A stretch of 64,000 nt of DNA. Origin: an uncultured Parabacteroides sp. (GTDB lineage Bacteria > Bacteroidota > Bacteroidia > Bacteroidales > Tannerellaceae). Below are positions 8,888 to 16,840 of this stretch, in pieces. Location: positions 124,001 to 188,000 of the forward strand of contig CALUZV010000002.1 of NCBI GenBank assembly GCA_944325345.1, in the 5' to 3' direction. The notes below the pieces were generated by a model that saw nothing but the letters and a program-made list of their open reading frames with translations, did not search any database and was not told the origin of the DNA. Each line of letters begins with the position of its first letter. Position 1 is the stretch's first letter. A program made the position numbers and the translations under genes.

Positions 8888-9664
8888 TTATTTGCCAAAA
8901 TTAAACTTGTAGCCTATGCTGAGCGACACGGTATGGAAGTAGTCGTTGGGCTTTCCATAGTGATAAACGCCCGGATAGCGCCCCTGCATCGACAGTTCAT
9001 ACCCTGCCGAGAGAGTCCATTGCCGCACTTCCAACCCCAGTTGGAAACAGAGTCCCCAGTCGAAATGCTTATCCCACCGGATGCGTGGCTCCGAGAGCGG
9101 GGCGTCGTTCAGTTCCTCCTGCGAGGCTTCTCCCATAGGCATCGTGATGGAATTCCAGCTACGCACCTTGTTGTGAAATGCGTATCCGACGTACGGCCCC
9201 AGGGCGAGCGAAAGCTCCGTCTCCCCTTTCAAAGGGAAAAACACCTTCGCCATCAGGGGGACATAGAAGCTGGTTTCCATCTTCCTACCCTCGTCGGCCT
9301 GGAACCATAGCTGCCGTCCGTCGTTGGCTTCCACCGGGGGAATCACCACCATCGACTGCCCGTTGCCGAACATCGCACCGCCTAAATAATCTCCCGACGG
9401 CGTTTCCACGAAGTTCATAGACCGGAACGTCGAAGTCCTTTCGGTAAAGAACAACCCGCTGCTTACAGCCCACCGACTCTCCGGAAACCGATACTCTGCG
9501 CCGATGCCCAACCGCCACGAAGGATTCCATTGGTCCCGACCCGACGACTCGGCAGCATAGACCGCCGTCATCCCAACCTCCGGACGGACGCTCCACTGCG
9601 CCCTAACCTCACTACCTGCTACAGCCGCCAGCAAAAGGCAGCCCAAAAGTACACTTTTTCTCAT
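8888..9664 (-). CDS. Outer-membrane beta-barrel protein
   Basis: 258 residues with a signal peptide (MRKSVLLGCLLLAAVAGSEVRAQ). The body alternates amphipathic strands (YRFPESRWAVSSGLFF, SLALGPYVGYAFHNKV, LCFQLGLEVRQWTLSAGYEL) and ends in VSLSIGYKFNFGK, typical of 8-10-stranded PorT/OmpW-like barrels of Bacteroidetes. The precise family is not certain. It is the first gene of the barrel-fecR-receptor-DUF4249 operon and lies between the sigma gene and fecR, which is not the usual FecI-FecR adjacency. Its role in this uptake system is not known. Confidence 0.75.
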   Translation of the reverse strand: MRKSVLLGCLLLAAVAGSEVRAQWSVRPEVGMTAVYAAESSGRDQWNPSWRLGIGAEYRFPESRWAVSSGLFFTERTSTFRSMNFVETPSGDYLGGAMFGNGQSMVVIPPVEANDGRQLWFQADEGRKMETSFYVPLMAKVFFPLKGETELSLALGPYVGYAFHNKVRSWNSITMPMGEASQEELNDAPLSEPRIRWDKHFDWGLCFQLGLEVRQWTLSAGYELSMQGRYPGVYHYGKPNDYFHTVSLSIGYKFNFGK

Positions 9665-9753
9665 TTCATCTCATGTTTTTTGAAAATAGATTTACCCATA
9701 AGACAAGGCAGAGTAGAAAAACCCCTATCGCAGGTCGTAAAAAAGCAAGAAAG

Positions 9754-9859
9754 TACATTATAATGTAGCATGTCGGTACATTATAATGTAGGAAGGTGTT
9801 ACATTATAATGTAAGGAGGTGCTACATTATAATGTAGGGAGATGGTACATTATAATGTA
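9754..9859. repeat. Array C: five perfect 14-bp palindromes at exact 23-bp spacing
   Basis: TACATTATAATGTA occurs at 9754, 9777, 9800, 9823 and 9846, always 23 bp apart and without any mismatch. The 9-bp spacers vary but are G-rich. Degenerate continuation is visible to about 9905. It occupies the gap between the sigma-factor gene and the barrel operon it presumably controls, so an operator cluster is possible. The same architecture recurs in unrelated sequence at 16841-17104. Confidence 0.95.
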
Positions 9860-9955
9860 GTTACATGGTAGGGTATAGTGGAGGGAGATGGTAGATTAGA
9901 CCTAAATACAATATACTATAAATGAAGTATATACAAAAAGTAAAGGGAGAAGGCT

Positions 9956-10462
9956 CTATCCGAAAAAGAACATATAAATCCGGATGGCTGTATCGCGGAG
10001 CGTCTTCAGCGCCTTCGACATCTGATTCTCTACCGTTTTGATAGAGATGTGCAGGAGGTCGGCAATCTCTTGGTACTTCATACCGTCGCGCTTCGATAGG
10101 AGGAAGATGCGGCGACGTTCGGGAGGAAGACGGTCGATGGCACTCCAGAGGCGGGCGTCGCGCTCGGCGAGGGCGATTTGTTCGTCCGGTTCGAGGTCGG
10201 GCTTGTCGGGGAGTTGCTCGGTGGTTTCGTAGAGCGGGGCGTGCGAGGCAAGGGATAAAGAGCGGTTGCGGACAGCCTGGAAGAGGTAGGCTTTGAGGTT
10301 GAGGATGGTCTCTCCGGCGCGTATTTTCTCCCAGACATCGGCGAAAGCCTGCTGCACAATATCCTCGGCATCTTCGGCTGCACCCTGGAATTGGAGCGAG
10401 AAGAGGCAGAGGGGCTTGTAGAGGGATTTGAAGTTATACTCGAAGTCGGCGGTAGAAACCAT
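9956..10462 (-). CDS. ECF RNA polymerase sigma factor, FecI-like
   Basis: 168 residues. Region 2 (~10-75, including GAAEDAEDIVQQAFADVW, the usual DAEDIVQ signature) and region 4 (~110-165, LPPERRRIFLLSKRDGMKYQEIADLLHISIKTVENQMSKAL, a clear helix-turn-helix for the -35 element) are both complete. It lies upstream of and co-directional with the barrel-fecR-TonB receptor-DUF4249 group, separated by palindrome array C. By analogy with FecI/FecR systems it is released by the FecR-like protein to transcribe that group. Confidence 0.92.
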   Translation of the reverse strand: MVSTADFEYNFKSLYKPLCLFSLQFQGAAEDAEDIVQQAFADVWEKIRAGETILNLKAYLFQAVRNRSLSLASHAPLYETTEQLPDKPDLEPDEQIALAERDARLWSAIDRLPPERRRIFLLSKRDGMKYQEIADLLHISIKTVENQMSKALKTLRDTAIRIYMFFFG

Positions 10463-10470
10463 GGGGAAAT

Positions 10471-10551
10471 GAAGAATTATGAATTACGAATTATGGGAGG
10501 GAGAGCTCCTTCCTATAACTCATAATTCATAACTCATTATTCATAATTCTT
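10471..10551. repeat. Low-complexity inverted repeat between trpS and the sigma gene
   Basis: Built from ATTATGAATT-type words. The ends GAATTATGAAT and ATTCATAATTC pair, with further pairing inward around a GAGCTC centre. It begins at the trpS stop codon. Similar word-repeat hairpins occur at 24552-24600, 29482-29552, 32448-32506, 44480-44540 and 63232-63322. Confidence 0.7.
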
Positions 10552-11609
10552 TAAATATATTTCTTGAAGCCAATGATTTCGCGCACCTCATTGAGCGTCT
10601 TGGCAGCACTTTCGCGGGCCTTGGCGGCACCGTCGCGGGCTACTTTATCGAGCAGAGCATCGTTGGAGCGAATATCCAAGATGCGCTCGCGGATGGGGGC
10701 ACAGAAGGCGTTGATATCCTCGGCCAGCTGCTTCTTCATATCGCCGTAACGGATTTCACACGCGTTGTACTTCTCGTTGAAGTAGTCGTAGGTGTCTTTT
10801 GTAGAGACGATTTCCATCATCGTGAATAGGTTGGCGATGGGTTCTGGCTTCGGGCTGTTCGGCTCGGTAGGTCCGGAATCAGTTACGGCCTTCATTACCT
10901 TTTTCTTGATGGTTTTCTCGTCGTCGATGAGGTAAATAGCGTTTCCTTCGCTCTTGCCCATCTTGCCGGAGCCGTCCAAACCGGGGACTTTGACAGCCTT
11001 GTGGGAATAATAGAACGACGCGGGTTCGGGGAAGAAATCGACGCCGTAAGTCGTGTTGAAACGACGGGCGAAACGGCGCGCCATCTCCATATTCTGCTCC
11101 TGGTCCTTGCCGACGGGGACTTTGACGGCCTTGTGGATGATGATGTCGGCAGCCATCAGGGTCGGATAAGTCAGGAGGCCGGCGCTGACGCTGTGCTTGT
11201 TGCCCTCGTTGAAGATTTCGCGTTCCACGTCGCCTTCGGTCGTATGCACACGGTCGATATGCAACTGCTGGCGGGCTTTATCCTTGAAAGAAGTGGTGCG
11301 CATCAGCTCGCCGATACCGGCATTCATATTTAAATAAAGGTAAAGCTCCACCACTTCGGGGACATCGCTCTGGACATAGATAGTCGCCACGTTCGGGTCG
11401 ATGCCGCAGGCGAGGTATTCAGAGAGGATAGTCTTCACGCTGTTCTGGATGTTCTCGGGATGCGGGTGTGTCGTCAGCGAGTGCCAGTCGGCGATAAAGA
11501 ACAGGCAGTTATATTCATGCTGCATTTGCAAAAAGCCTTTTACGGCTCCGAAATAATTTCCCAGATGGAGATTTCCGGTCGGTCGGATGCCACTTACTAC
11601 AGTTTCCAT
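10551..11609 (-). CDS. trpS: Tryptophan--tRNA ligase
   Basis: 352 residues, a class I aminoacyl-tRNA synthetase that charges tRNA-Trp in the cytoplasm. The HIGH-type motif is PTGNLHLGNYFGA (~11-23). The dimer and Trp-binding region contains NAGIGELMRTTSFKDK. The KMSKS-type loop is KMGKSEGNAIYL (~215). The length is normal for bacterial TrpRS. It has its own promoter (TATCTTTG at 11655-11648). The sigma gene follows 88 nt later beyond an inverted repeat, so partial read-through is possible. Confidence 0.96.
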   Translation of the reverse strand: METVVSGIRPTGNLHLGNYFGAVKGFLQMQHEYNCLFFIADWHSLTTHPHPENIQNSVKTILSEYLACGIDPNVATIYVQSDVPEVVELYLYLNMNAGIGELMRTTSFKDKARQQLHIDRVHTTEGDVEREIFNEGNKHSVSAGLLTYPTLMAADIIIHKAVKVPVGKDQEQNMEMARRFARRFNTTYGVDFFPEPASFYYSHKAVKVPGLDGSGKMGKSEGNAIYLIDDEKTIKKKVMKAVTDSGPTEPNSPKPEPIANLFTMMEIVSTKDTYDYFNEKYNACEIRYGDMKKQLAEDINAFCAPIRERILDIRSNDALLDKVARDGAAKARESAAKTLNEVREIIGFKKYI

Positions 11610-11647
11610 ATTTATTCTATTTATATCGTTTACTTTTCAGACGGCGG

Positions 11648-11655
11648 CAAAGATA
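11648..11655 (-). promoter_or_regulatory. -7 promoter element of trpS
   Basis: The minus strand reads TATCTTTG, an exact TAnnTTTG match about 40 nt before the trpS ATG. No good TTTG is seen at -33. It is back-to-back with the promoter at 11709. Confidence 0.6.
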
Positions 11656-11708
11656 GCAATAAATATATTAAAAATGGGAAAAGCCCTCCGCGCCTTCCCG
11701 CAAAATCG

Positions 11709-11716
11709 TATATTTG
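11709..11716 (+). promoter_or_regulatory. -7 promoter element of the lipoprotein/phosphatase-like operon
   Basis: TATATTTG matches TAnnTTTG and lies 27 bp before the ATG at 11744. Confidence 0.55.
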
Positions 11717-11743
11717 TCTCCGTCAAACATAGATTTTAGCGCA

Positions 11744-12085
11744 ATGAAAAAGTACCTTTTTATAGTCCTGACTGCGGCTATCCTGGCTTCATGCCAAAGC
11801 AAAGAATCGTATATCAAAGATTTCGACGCCTTTATCGAAGACGTAAAGGCTGAGTGCGACGAGTACACCCTGGAAGATTGGGAGAAGGCCGACAAGAAGT
11901 TCGCCCGCTTCTCGGAAGAAACCTACAAGAAGTTCGCCGACGAACTTTCCCTCGAAGAAAAAATGGAAATCGCCAAGTGCCAAACAGCCTACGCCGCGAT
12001 GAAGGCCAAGGCGGGCATCAAGAACCTGGGCAAAGACATCCAGGAAGCAGCCAAGAAGCTGGACGAGGCGATGAAGGAGGAGTAA
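11744..12085 (+). CDS. Small helical lipoprotein of unknown function
   Basis: 113 residues from ATG 11744. The longer frame lacks a signal, whereas this start gives MKKYLF, a hydrophobic run and the lipobox ILASC (Cys 17). The mature part is almost entirely charged amphipathic helix (DAFIEDVKAECDEYTLEDW, KKLDEAMKEE), reminiscent of small DUF6565-like lipoproteins of Bacteroidales; that family name is from memory. It lies 7 nt before the alkaline-phosphatase homologue, so the two are translated from one message. An envelope partner role is plausible but not shown. Confidence 0.75.
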   Translation: MKKYLFIVLTAAILASCQSKESYIKDFDAFIEDVKAECDEYTLEDWEKADKKFARFSEETYKKFADELSLEEKMEIAKCQTAYAAMKAKAGIKNLGKDIQEAAKKLDEAMKEE

Positions 12086-12092
12086 TCACGCC

Positions 12093-13208
12093 ATGAAACT
12101 GCTCAACGCTCTCAAAATCGCCGGCGCCACCTGCCTCTTCGCTTTCTGTGCGTTTGGGGCGAAGGCTGCCGAGCCTGCCGCAAAGGAGGCGACCAACGTC
12201 ATCCTCTTCATCGGCGACGGCATGAGCCTCGCCCAATGGCAGACGGGCATGATTGCCCACCAAGCGCCGCTGAACATCGAGAAGATGCGCTCGATTGGCA
12301 TCGTCAAGACCCATTCGGCTACCGACTTCAACGGCGACGGACCGACACACGGCACGGCGATGGCTTCGGGCATCGCGACACGCAAGGGGGCTGTCGGCCT
12401 CGATGTCGAGGGACGCCCGGTGAAGTCGATCACCGAATACGCCTCGGAAAACGGCCTGGCGACGGGCATCGTCTCCGCCAACACCTTGCTGGAAGGCAGC
12501 ATCGCCCCCTTCGTCGCCCATGTGAAAAGCAGGATGATGACCGAGGAGATTGCAGCGGCCTACGTCGATGGTCCTGCCTTGGATGTCTTCATCGGCGGTG
12601 GCCTCTCCGCATTCCGCAACCGGAAAGACGGGCGGGACTTGACCGCCGAACTTCGCGACAAAGGGTTCCAAGTCACCACGTCTTTTGACGAAATGAAAAA
12701 CATCCGAAGCGGGAAGCTCGCGGGTTTCACGGCAGAAAAAAACGTGCCCGACATCCGCGAAGGGCGGGGCGCGCAGTTCCCCGAATCCGTCCAGCTGGCC
12801 ATCTCGCTTTTAAATCAAAATGAAAAGGGATTCTTCCTCCTCGTCGGGGATATGTTCGTTGATAGGGCGTCGCACGCCGGGGATACGGAACTGGTCGGGG
12901 CGGAAACGATAGACCTCGACAAGGCCGTCGGCGAGGCGCTGGCGTTTGCCGCGAAAGACGGACGGACGCTGGTCATCGTCGTGGGTGGTCCCGAGGCTTC
13001 GGGGATGACGCTCGTAGGCGGCAACCTGACTGAAGGGAAGGCCGAAGCGAAGTGGACGATGCCCGGCATGATTCACACGGGGACGATGGTGCCCGTCTTC
13101 GCCTTCGGTCCGGGTGCCGAGGCGTTCCAAGGCATACAAGAAGACACCGCGTTATTTGAGAAGATGAAAAACGCACTGCTGGAAAGTCCCAAATCATTTG
13201 CAGAGTAG
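12093..13208 (+). CDS. Alkaline-phosphatase-fold protein with degraded active site (probable pseudoenzyme)
   Basis: 371 residues with a signal peptide (MKLLNALKIAGATCLFAFCA...AKA). The fold is unmistakably alkaline phosphatase: NVILFIGDGMS (~35-45), GRPVKSITEYA, GLATGIVSA, DVFIGGG, and HTGTMVPVFAFGPGAE (~328). The catalytic positions are altered, however. Aligned with the family pattern TDSAA, this protein has GDGPT, so the nucleophile Ser is Gly83. The THATP Mg-site region reads LLEGS. The VEG glutamate is Gly252. The TADHE metal ligands are Gly299 and Pro300. Only Asp42, Asp257, His261 and His328 remain. Hydrolysis is therefore unlikely and a binding or structural role is more plausible. 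The alignment was made by eye. It is second in a two-gene operon after the lipoprotein. Confidence 0.85.
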   Translation: MKLLNALKIAGATCLFAFCAFGAKAAEPAAKEATNVILFIGDGMSLAQWQTGMIAHQAPLNIEKMRSIGIVKTHSATDFNGDGPTHGTAMASGIATRKGAVGLDVEGRPVKSITEYASENGLATGIVSANTLLEGSIAPFVAHVKSRMMTEEIAAAYVDGPALDVFIGGGLSAFRNRKDGRDLTAELRDKGFQVTTSFDEMKNIRSGKLAGFTAEKNVPDIREGRGAQFPESVQLAISLLNQNEKGFFLLVGDMFVDRASHAGDTELVGAETIDLDKAVGEALAFAAKDGRTLVIVVGGPEASGMTLVGGNLTEGKAEAKWTMPGMIHTGTMVPVFAFGPGAEAFQGIQEDTALFEKMKNALLESPKSFAE

Positions 13209-13311
13209 CAGGAAGCAGTGCTTCTCGCTACTCCGCAAAATGCAGGAAACTTTTCCGCCCTCCGGCGGCGATAAAAACAGCAGATTGCTTGCCTACTTCG
13301 GGGAAAGGCGT

Positions 13312-13319
13312 TATCTTTG
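13312..13319 (+). promoter_or_regulatory. Promoter of the carB leader
   Basis: TATCTTTG matches TAnnTTTG, with CTTG 20 bp upstream (13288-13291). Transcription would start near 13326, about 18 nt before the leader ORF and 200 nt before carB. Confidence 0.6.
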
Positions 13320-13343
13320 CCGAAAATTTGAAGGAATAAGTTC

Positions 13344-13457
13344 ATGGATGACCGCATTTACACATCTCAACAACGGATGGCGGCCGGCCTAAAGCCGGTT
13401 CACGGAACTAATTTCTGTTATTTCGGAGAAAATATTTCTTTATATCAAATGCGTTAG
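13344..13457 (+). CDS. Candidate 37-codon leader peptide of carB
   Basis: ATG 13344 to TAG 13455-13457. It begins MDDRIYTSQQ and ends NISLYQMR, and is preceded by AAGGAATAAG. Two placements matter. The stop codon lies inside the 5' arm of the intrinsic terminator at 13447-13482, so a ribosome finishing this ORF would cover that arm. The second half runs through a U-rich stretch (13412-13445) just before the terminator, downstream of a GC hairpin (13383-13399) that could pause RNA polymerase. This is the layout of the E. coli pyrBI leader. There is no homology evidence, and whether it is translated is unknown. Confidence 0.4.
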   Translation: MDDRIYTSQQRMAAGLKPVHGTNFCYFGENISLYQMR

Positions 13458-13482
13458 TTACTTTTACTGACGCATTTTTTTT
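13447..13482 (+). terminator. Intrinsic terminator / candidate attenuator before carB
   Basis: The stem ATGCGTTAGT (13449-13458) pairs with ACTGACGCAT (13466-13475) over all 10 bp (one U-G) with a 7-nt loop, and eight T follow. It lies between the leader promoter and the carB ATG at 13530, so unless it is bypassed carB would not be transcribed from that promoter. Confidence 0.85.
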
Positions 13483-13529
13483 GCATAATCAACAAACATA
13501 ATATACTAAACAAAACAACCGTTTTTACT

Positions 13530-16500
13530 ATGTCGAGAAGTGGTATTAAAAAGGTGATTGTTCTGGGCTCGGGAGCCCTGAAAATCGGGCAAGCCGGAGA
13601 ATTTGACTATTCAGGCTCGCAGGCGCTGAAAGCCTTACGGGAAGAAGGCATCAGCACGGTTCTGCTGAATCCGAACATTGCGACGATTCAGACATCTGAA
13701 GGCGTGGCAGACAAGGTTTACTTCCTGCCTATTACTCCCTATTTTGTGGAGGAAGTGATTAAGAAAGAAAAGCCCGACGGCATCCTGCTGGCTTTCGGCG
13801 GACAGACGGCGCTGAACTGCGGGACGGAGTTGTACACGAGCGGCACGCTGGCCAAATACGGCGTGAAAGTCCTCGGTACGTCCGTCGAAGCTATCATGTA
13901 CACGGAAGACCGCGACTTGTTTGTCAAGAAACTGAAGGAAATCGACATCAAGACGCCGGTGAGCCAGGCGGTCGAGACGATGGAAGATGCCGTGGCTGCG
14001 GCAGCGCGTATCGGTTATCCGATTATGATCCGCTCGGCGTATGCCCTCGGCGGTATGGGTAGCGGCATCTGCAAGAATGAAGCCGAACTGCGCGAATTGG
14101 CGGAGAGTGCCTTTGCATACGCTCCGCAAATCCTCGTCGAAGAATCCCTGAAGGGCTGGAAGGAGATTGAGTTCGAAGTCATCCGCGACAAGAACGACCA
14201 CTGCTTCACCGTAGTAAGTATGGAAAATGTGGACCCGCTGGGCGTGCATACGGGCGAGAGTATCGTAGTCGCTCCGACGTGTTCGCTGACGGAGGCCGAA
14301 CTGACGTGGCTGCAAGACCTGTCGCGGCAGACGATCCGCCACCTCGGTATTGTGGGCGAATGCAACATCCAGTATGCCTTCAATTCGGAGACGAACGATT
14401 ACCGTGTCATCGAGGTGAATGCTCGCTTGAGCCGCTCGTCGGCCTTGGCATCGAAGGCTTCGGGCTATCCGCTGGCTTTCGTGGCTGCTAAGTTGGCGCT
14501 GGGCTATGGCTTGGACGAAATCGGCGAGATGGGGACACCGAACTCGGCGTACAAGGCTCCGGAAGTGGACTACATGATTGTCAAGATTCCGCGCTGGGAC
14601 TTGACGAAGTTCGTCGGTGTGGACCGCAAGATTGGTTCGAGCATGAAGTCCGTCGGCGAAATCATGTCTATCGGCAAGAGCTTCGAAGAGATTATGCAGA
14701 AAGGTCTGCGTATGATCGGGCAAGGGATGCACGGCTTCGTAGGCAACAACGGCGTGGAGTTCGAAGACCTCGACAACGAATTGGCCAACCCGACTGACCT
14801 CCGTATCTTCGCCATCGCCCAGGCTCTGGAGAAAGGTTACTCCGTGGGCCGCATCTACGAACTGACGAAGATTAACCCCTGGTTCCTCGAGAAACTGAAG
14901 AATATCGTGGACTATACGAAGGTCCTCGAACAATACCATAAGATTGAAGACCTGCCTGCCGACGTCCTCCGCGAGGCCAAGCGTCTGGGCTTCTCCGACT
15001 TCCAGATTGCCCGCTACGTCGAGAACCCGACTGGCAAGATGGAATCCGAGAACATCCGCGTCCGCAACCTCCGCAAGAAGCTGGGCATCCTCCCGAGCGT
15101 GAAGCGTATCAACACGGTGGCATCCGAACACCCGGAACTCACCAACTACCTCTACCTCACCTACGACGGGAGCGAGCACGATATTCCCTACTATCCCAAC
15201 GAGAAGAACGTCGTCATCCTCGGCTCGGGTGCTTACCGCATCGGCTCGTCGGTCGAGTTCGACTGGTGCTCAGTCAATACGGCACAGACGGCGCGCAAGC
15301 TCGGCTACAAGGCTATCATGATCAACTATAACCCGGAGACAGTCTCTACGGACTACGATATGTGCGACCGCCTCTACTTCGACGAACTCTCCTTCGAACG
15401 TGTCCTCGACGTCATCGACCTCGAGATGCCCAAGGGTGTCGTCGTATCTGTCGGCGGCCAGATTCCGAACAACCTCGCGATGAAGCTCCACCGTCAGCAA
15501 GTGCCTATCCTCGGAACATCACCCCTCTCCATCGACCGCGCCGAGAACCGACACAAGTTCTCTGCCATGCTCGACTCGCTGGGTATCGACCAGCCGCGCT
15601 GGGCTGAGGTTACCAGCATGGAGGAGATCGATGCCTTTATCGCTGAGGTAGGTTTCCCGATCCTTATCCGCCCGTCGTACGTCCTCTCCGGCGCAGCGAT
15701 GAATGTCTGCCATTCGAAGGAACAGATGATCGAGTTCCTCGGTCTTGCCGCCAAGGTATCCAAGGACTTCCCGGTTGTCGTATCAGAGTTCATGCAGGGG
15801 ACTAAGGAGATAGAGTTCGATGCCGTTGCCAAGAATGGCGAGGTGGTAGAATACGCCATCTCCGAGCACGTCGAGTTCGCAGGTGTCCACTCCGGCGACG
15901 CGACATTGGTCTTCCCTGCTCAGAAGATCTACTTCGAGACGGCCCGCAGAATCAAGAAGGTCGCCAAGACCATCGCCAAGGAGCTCAACATCTCAGGCCC
16001 ATTCAACATCCAGTTCCTGGCCAAGAACAACTTCGTCAAGGTCATCGAGTGTAACCTCCGTGCGTCGCGCAGCTTCCCCTTTGTCTCAAAGGTCTTGAAG
16101 CGCAACTTCATCGAGACCGCTACCCGCATCATGCTGGGTGCCGAATACACACGCCCGGACAAGAGCGCCTTCGACATCGACTGGATCGGCGTCAAGGCTT
16201 CGCAGTTCTCCTTCGCCCGTCTGCACAATGCCGACCCGGTACTCGGCGTCGATATGAGTTCGACCGGCGAGGTAGGTTGCCTGGGCGACGACTTCAACGA
16301 GGCGTTGCTCTCTGCCATGATTGCCGTCGGCAACACAGTGCCTAAGAAGAACGTCCTCGTCTCGTCGGGTGCTGCCAAGAGCAAGGTGGATTTGCTCGAA
16401 CCTTGCCAGCGTCTGCAGAGCAAGGGCTACACCATCTATGCTACGCACGGTACGGCGAAGTTCCTCAACGACAACGGCATCAAGGCTATCCCTGCCTGCT

Positions 16501-16748
16501 GGCCGGACGAGGAGGGCGAGCTCCGCATCATGGACCTCATCTCCCAGCACGTCATCGAGCTGGTAGTCAATATCCCGAAAGACCATAGCAAGCGGGAACT
16601 GACCAACGGATACCGCATCCGCCGTGCCGCTATCGACCACAACATCCCGTTGATAACGAACGCACGCCTCGCCAGCGCCTTCATCGATGCCTTCTGCACC
16701 ATGAACGTAGAGGACATCCAAATCAAGAGCTGGCAAGAGTATAAGTAA
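13530..16748 (+). CDS. carB: Carbamoyl-phosphate synthase large subunit
   Basis: 1072 residues, full length. It makes carbamoyl phosphate from bicarbonate, ATP and ammonia for pyrimidines and arginine. The two synthetase halves are visible: KKVIVLGSGALKIGQAGEFD near residue 7 and KNVVILGSGAYRIGSSVEFD near 560. Each half has an ATP-grasp domain (ALGGMGSG, EVNARLSRSSALASKASG; VLSGAAMNV, ECNLRASRSFPFVSK). The C-terminal MGS-like allosteric domain (~945-1072, VLVSSGAAKSKVDLLEPC) usually binds UMP. The small subunit carA, which supplies glutamine-derived ammonia, is not in the window. Expression is probably controlled by the leader and attenuator at 13312-13482. A strong terminator follows. Confidence 0.97.
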   Translation: MSRSGIKKVIVLGSGALKIGQAGEFDYSGSQALKALREEGISTVLLNPNIATIQTSEGVADKVYFLPITPYFVEEVIKKEKPDGILLAFGGQTALNCGTELYTSGTLAKYGVKVLGTSVEAIMYTEDRDLFVKKLKEIDIKTPVSQAVETMEDAVAAAARIGYPIMIRSAYALGGMGSGICKNEAELRELAESAFAYAPQILVEESLKGWKEIEFEVIRDKNDHCFTVVSMENVDPLGVHTGESIVVAPTCSLTEAELTWLQDLSRQTIRHLGIVGECNIQYAFNSETNDYRVIEVNARLSRSSALASKASGYPLAFVAAKLALGYGLDEIGEMGTPNSAYKAPEVDYMIVKIPRWDLTKFVGVDRKIGSSMKSVGEIMSIGKSFEEIMQKGLRMIGQGMHGFVGNNGVEFEDLDNELANPTDLRIFAIAQALEKGYSVGRIYELTKINPWFLEKLKNIVDYTKVLEQYHKIEDLPADVLREAKRLGFSDFQIARYVENPTGKMESENIRVRNLRKKLGILPSVKRINTVASEHPELTNYLYLTYDGSEHDIPYYPNEKNVVILGSGAYRIGSSVEFDWCSVNTAQTARKLGYKAIMINYNPETVSTDYDMCDRLYFDELSFERVLDVIDLEMPKGVVVSVGGQIPNNLAMKLHRQQVPILGTSPLSIDRAENRHKFSAMLDSLGIDQPRWAEVTSMEEIDAFIAEVGFPILIRPSYVLSGAAMNVCHSKEQMIEFLGLAAKVSKDFPVVVSEFMQGTKEIEFDAVAKNGEVVEYAISEHVEFAGVHSGDATLVFPAQKIYFETARRIKKVAKTIAKELNISGPFNIQFLAKNNFVKVIECNLRASRSFPFVSKVLKRNFIETATRIMLGAEYTRPDKSAFDIDWIGVKASQFSFARLHNADPVLGVDMSSTGEVGCLGDDFNEALLSAMIAVGNTVPKKNVLVSSGAAKSKVDLLEPCQRLQSKGYTIYATHGTAKFLNDNGIKAIPACWPDEEGELRIMDLISQHVIELVVNIPKDHSKRELTNGYRIRRAAIDHNIPLITNARLASAFIDAFCTMNVEDIQIKSWQEYK

Positions 16749-16775
16749 CATGTCTTGCGTTTTCTCATAAAAGCC

Positions 16776-16819
16776 GCGGGAGGGGCGGTGGTTCGCCACC
16801 AGTCTCTCCCGCTTTTTTT
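16776..16819 (+). terminator. Intrinsic terminator of carB
   Basis: The outer stem GCGGGAG with CTCCCGC and an inner stem GGTGG-TTCG-CCACC are followed by seven T, 28 nt after the carB stop. Confidence 0.9.
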
Positions 16820-16840
16820 GTGCAAAGGGGTGAAAAGTAC

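Noticed and set aside
13208..13530. A carA gene upstream of carB
   Set aside because: Only 322 bp are available and contain the leader ORF and terminator; no amidotransferase motif is present.
13635..15179. 514-codon minus-strand ORF
   Set aside because: Antisense shadow of carB with no start context or recognisable domain.
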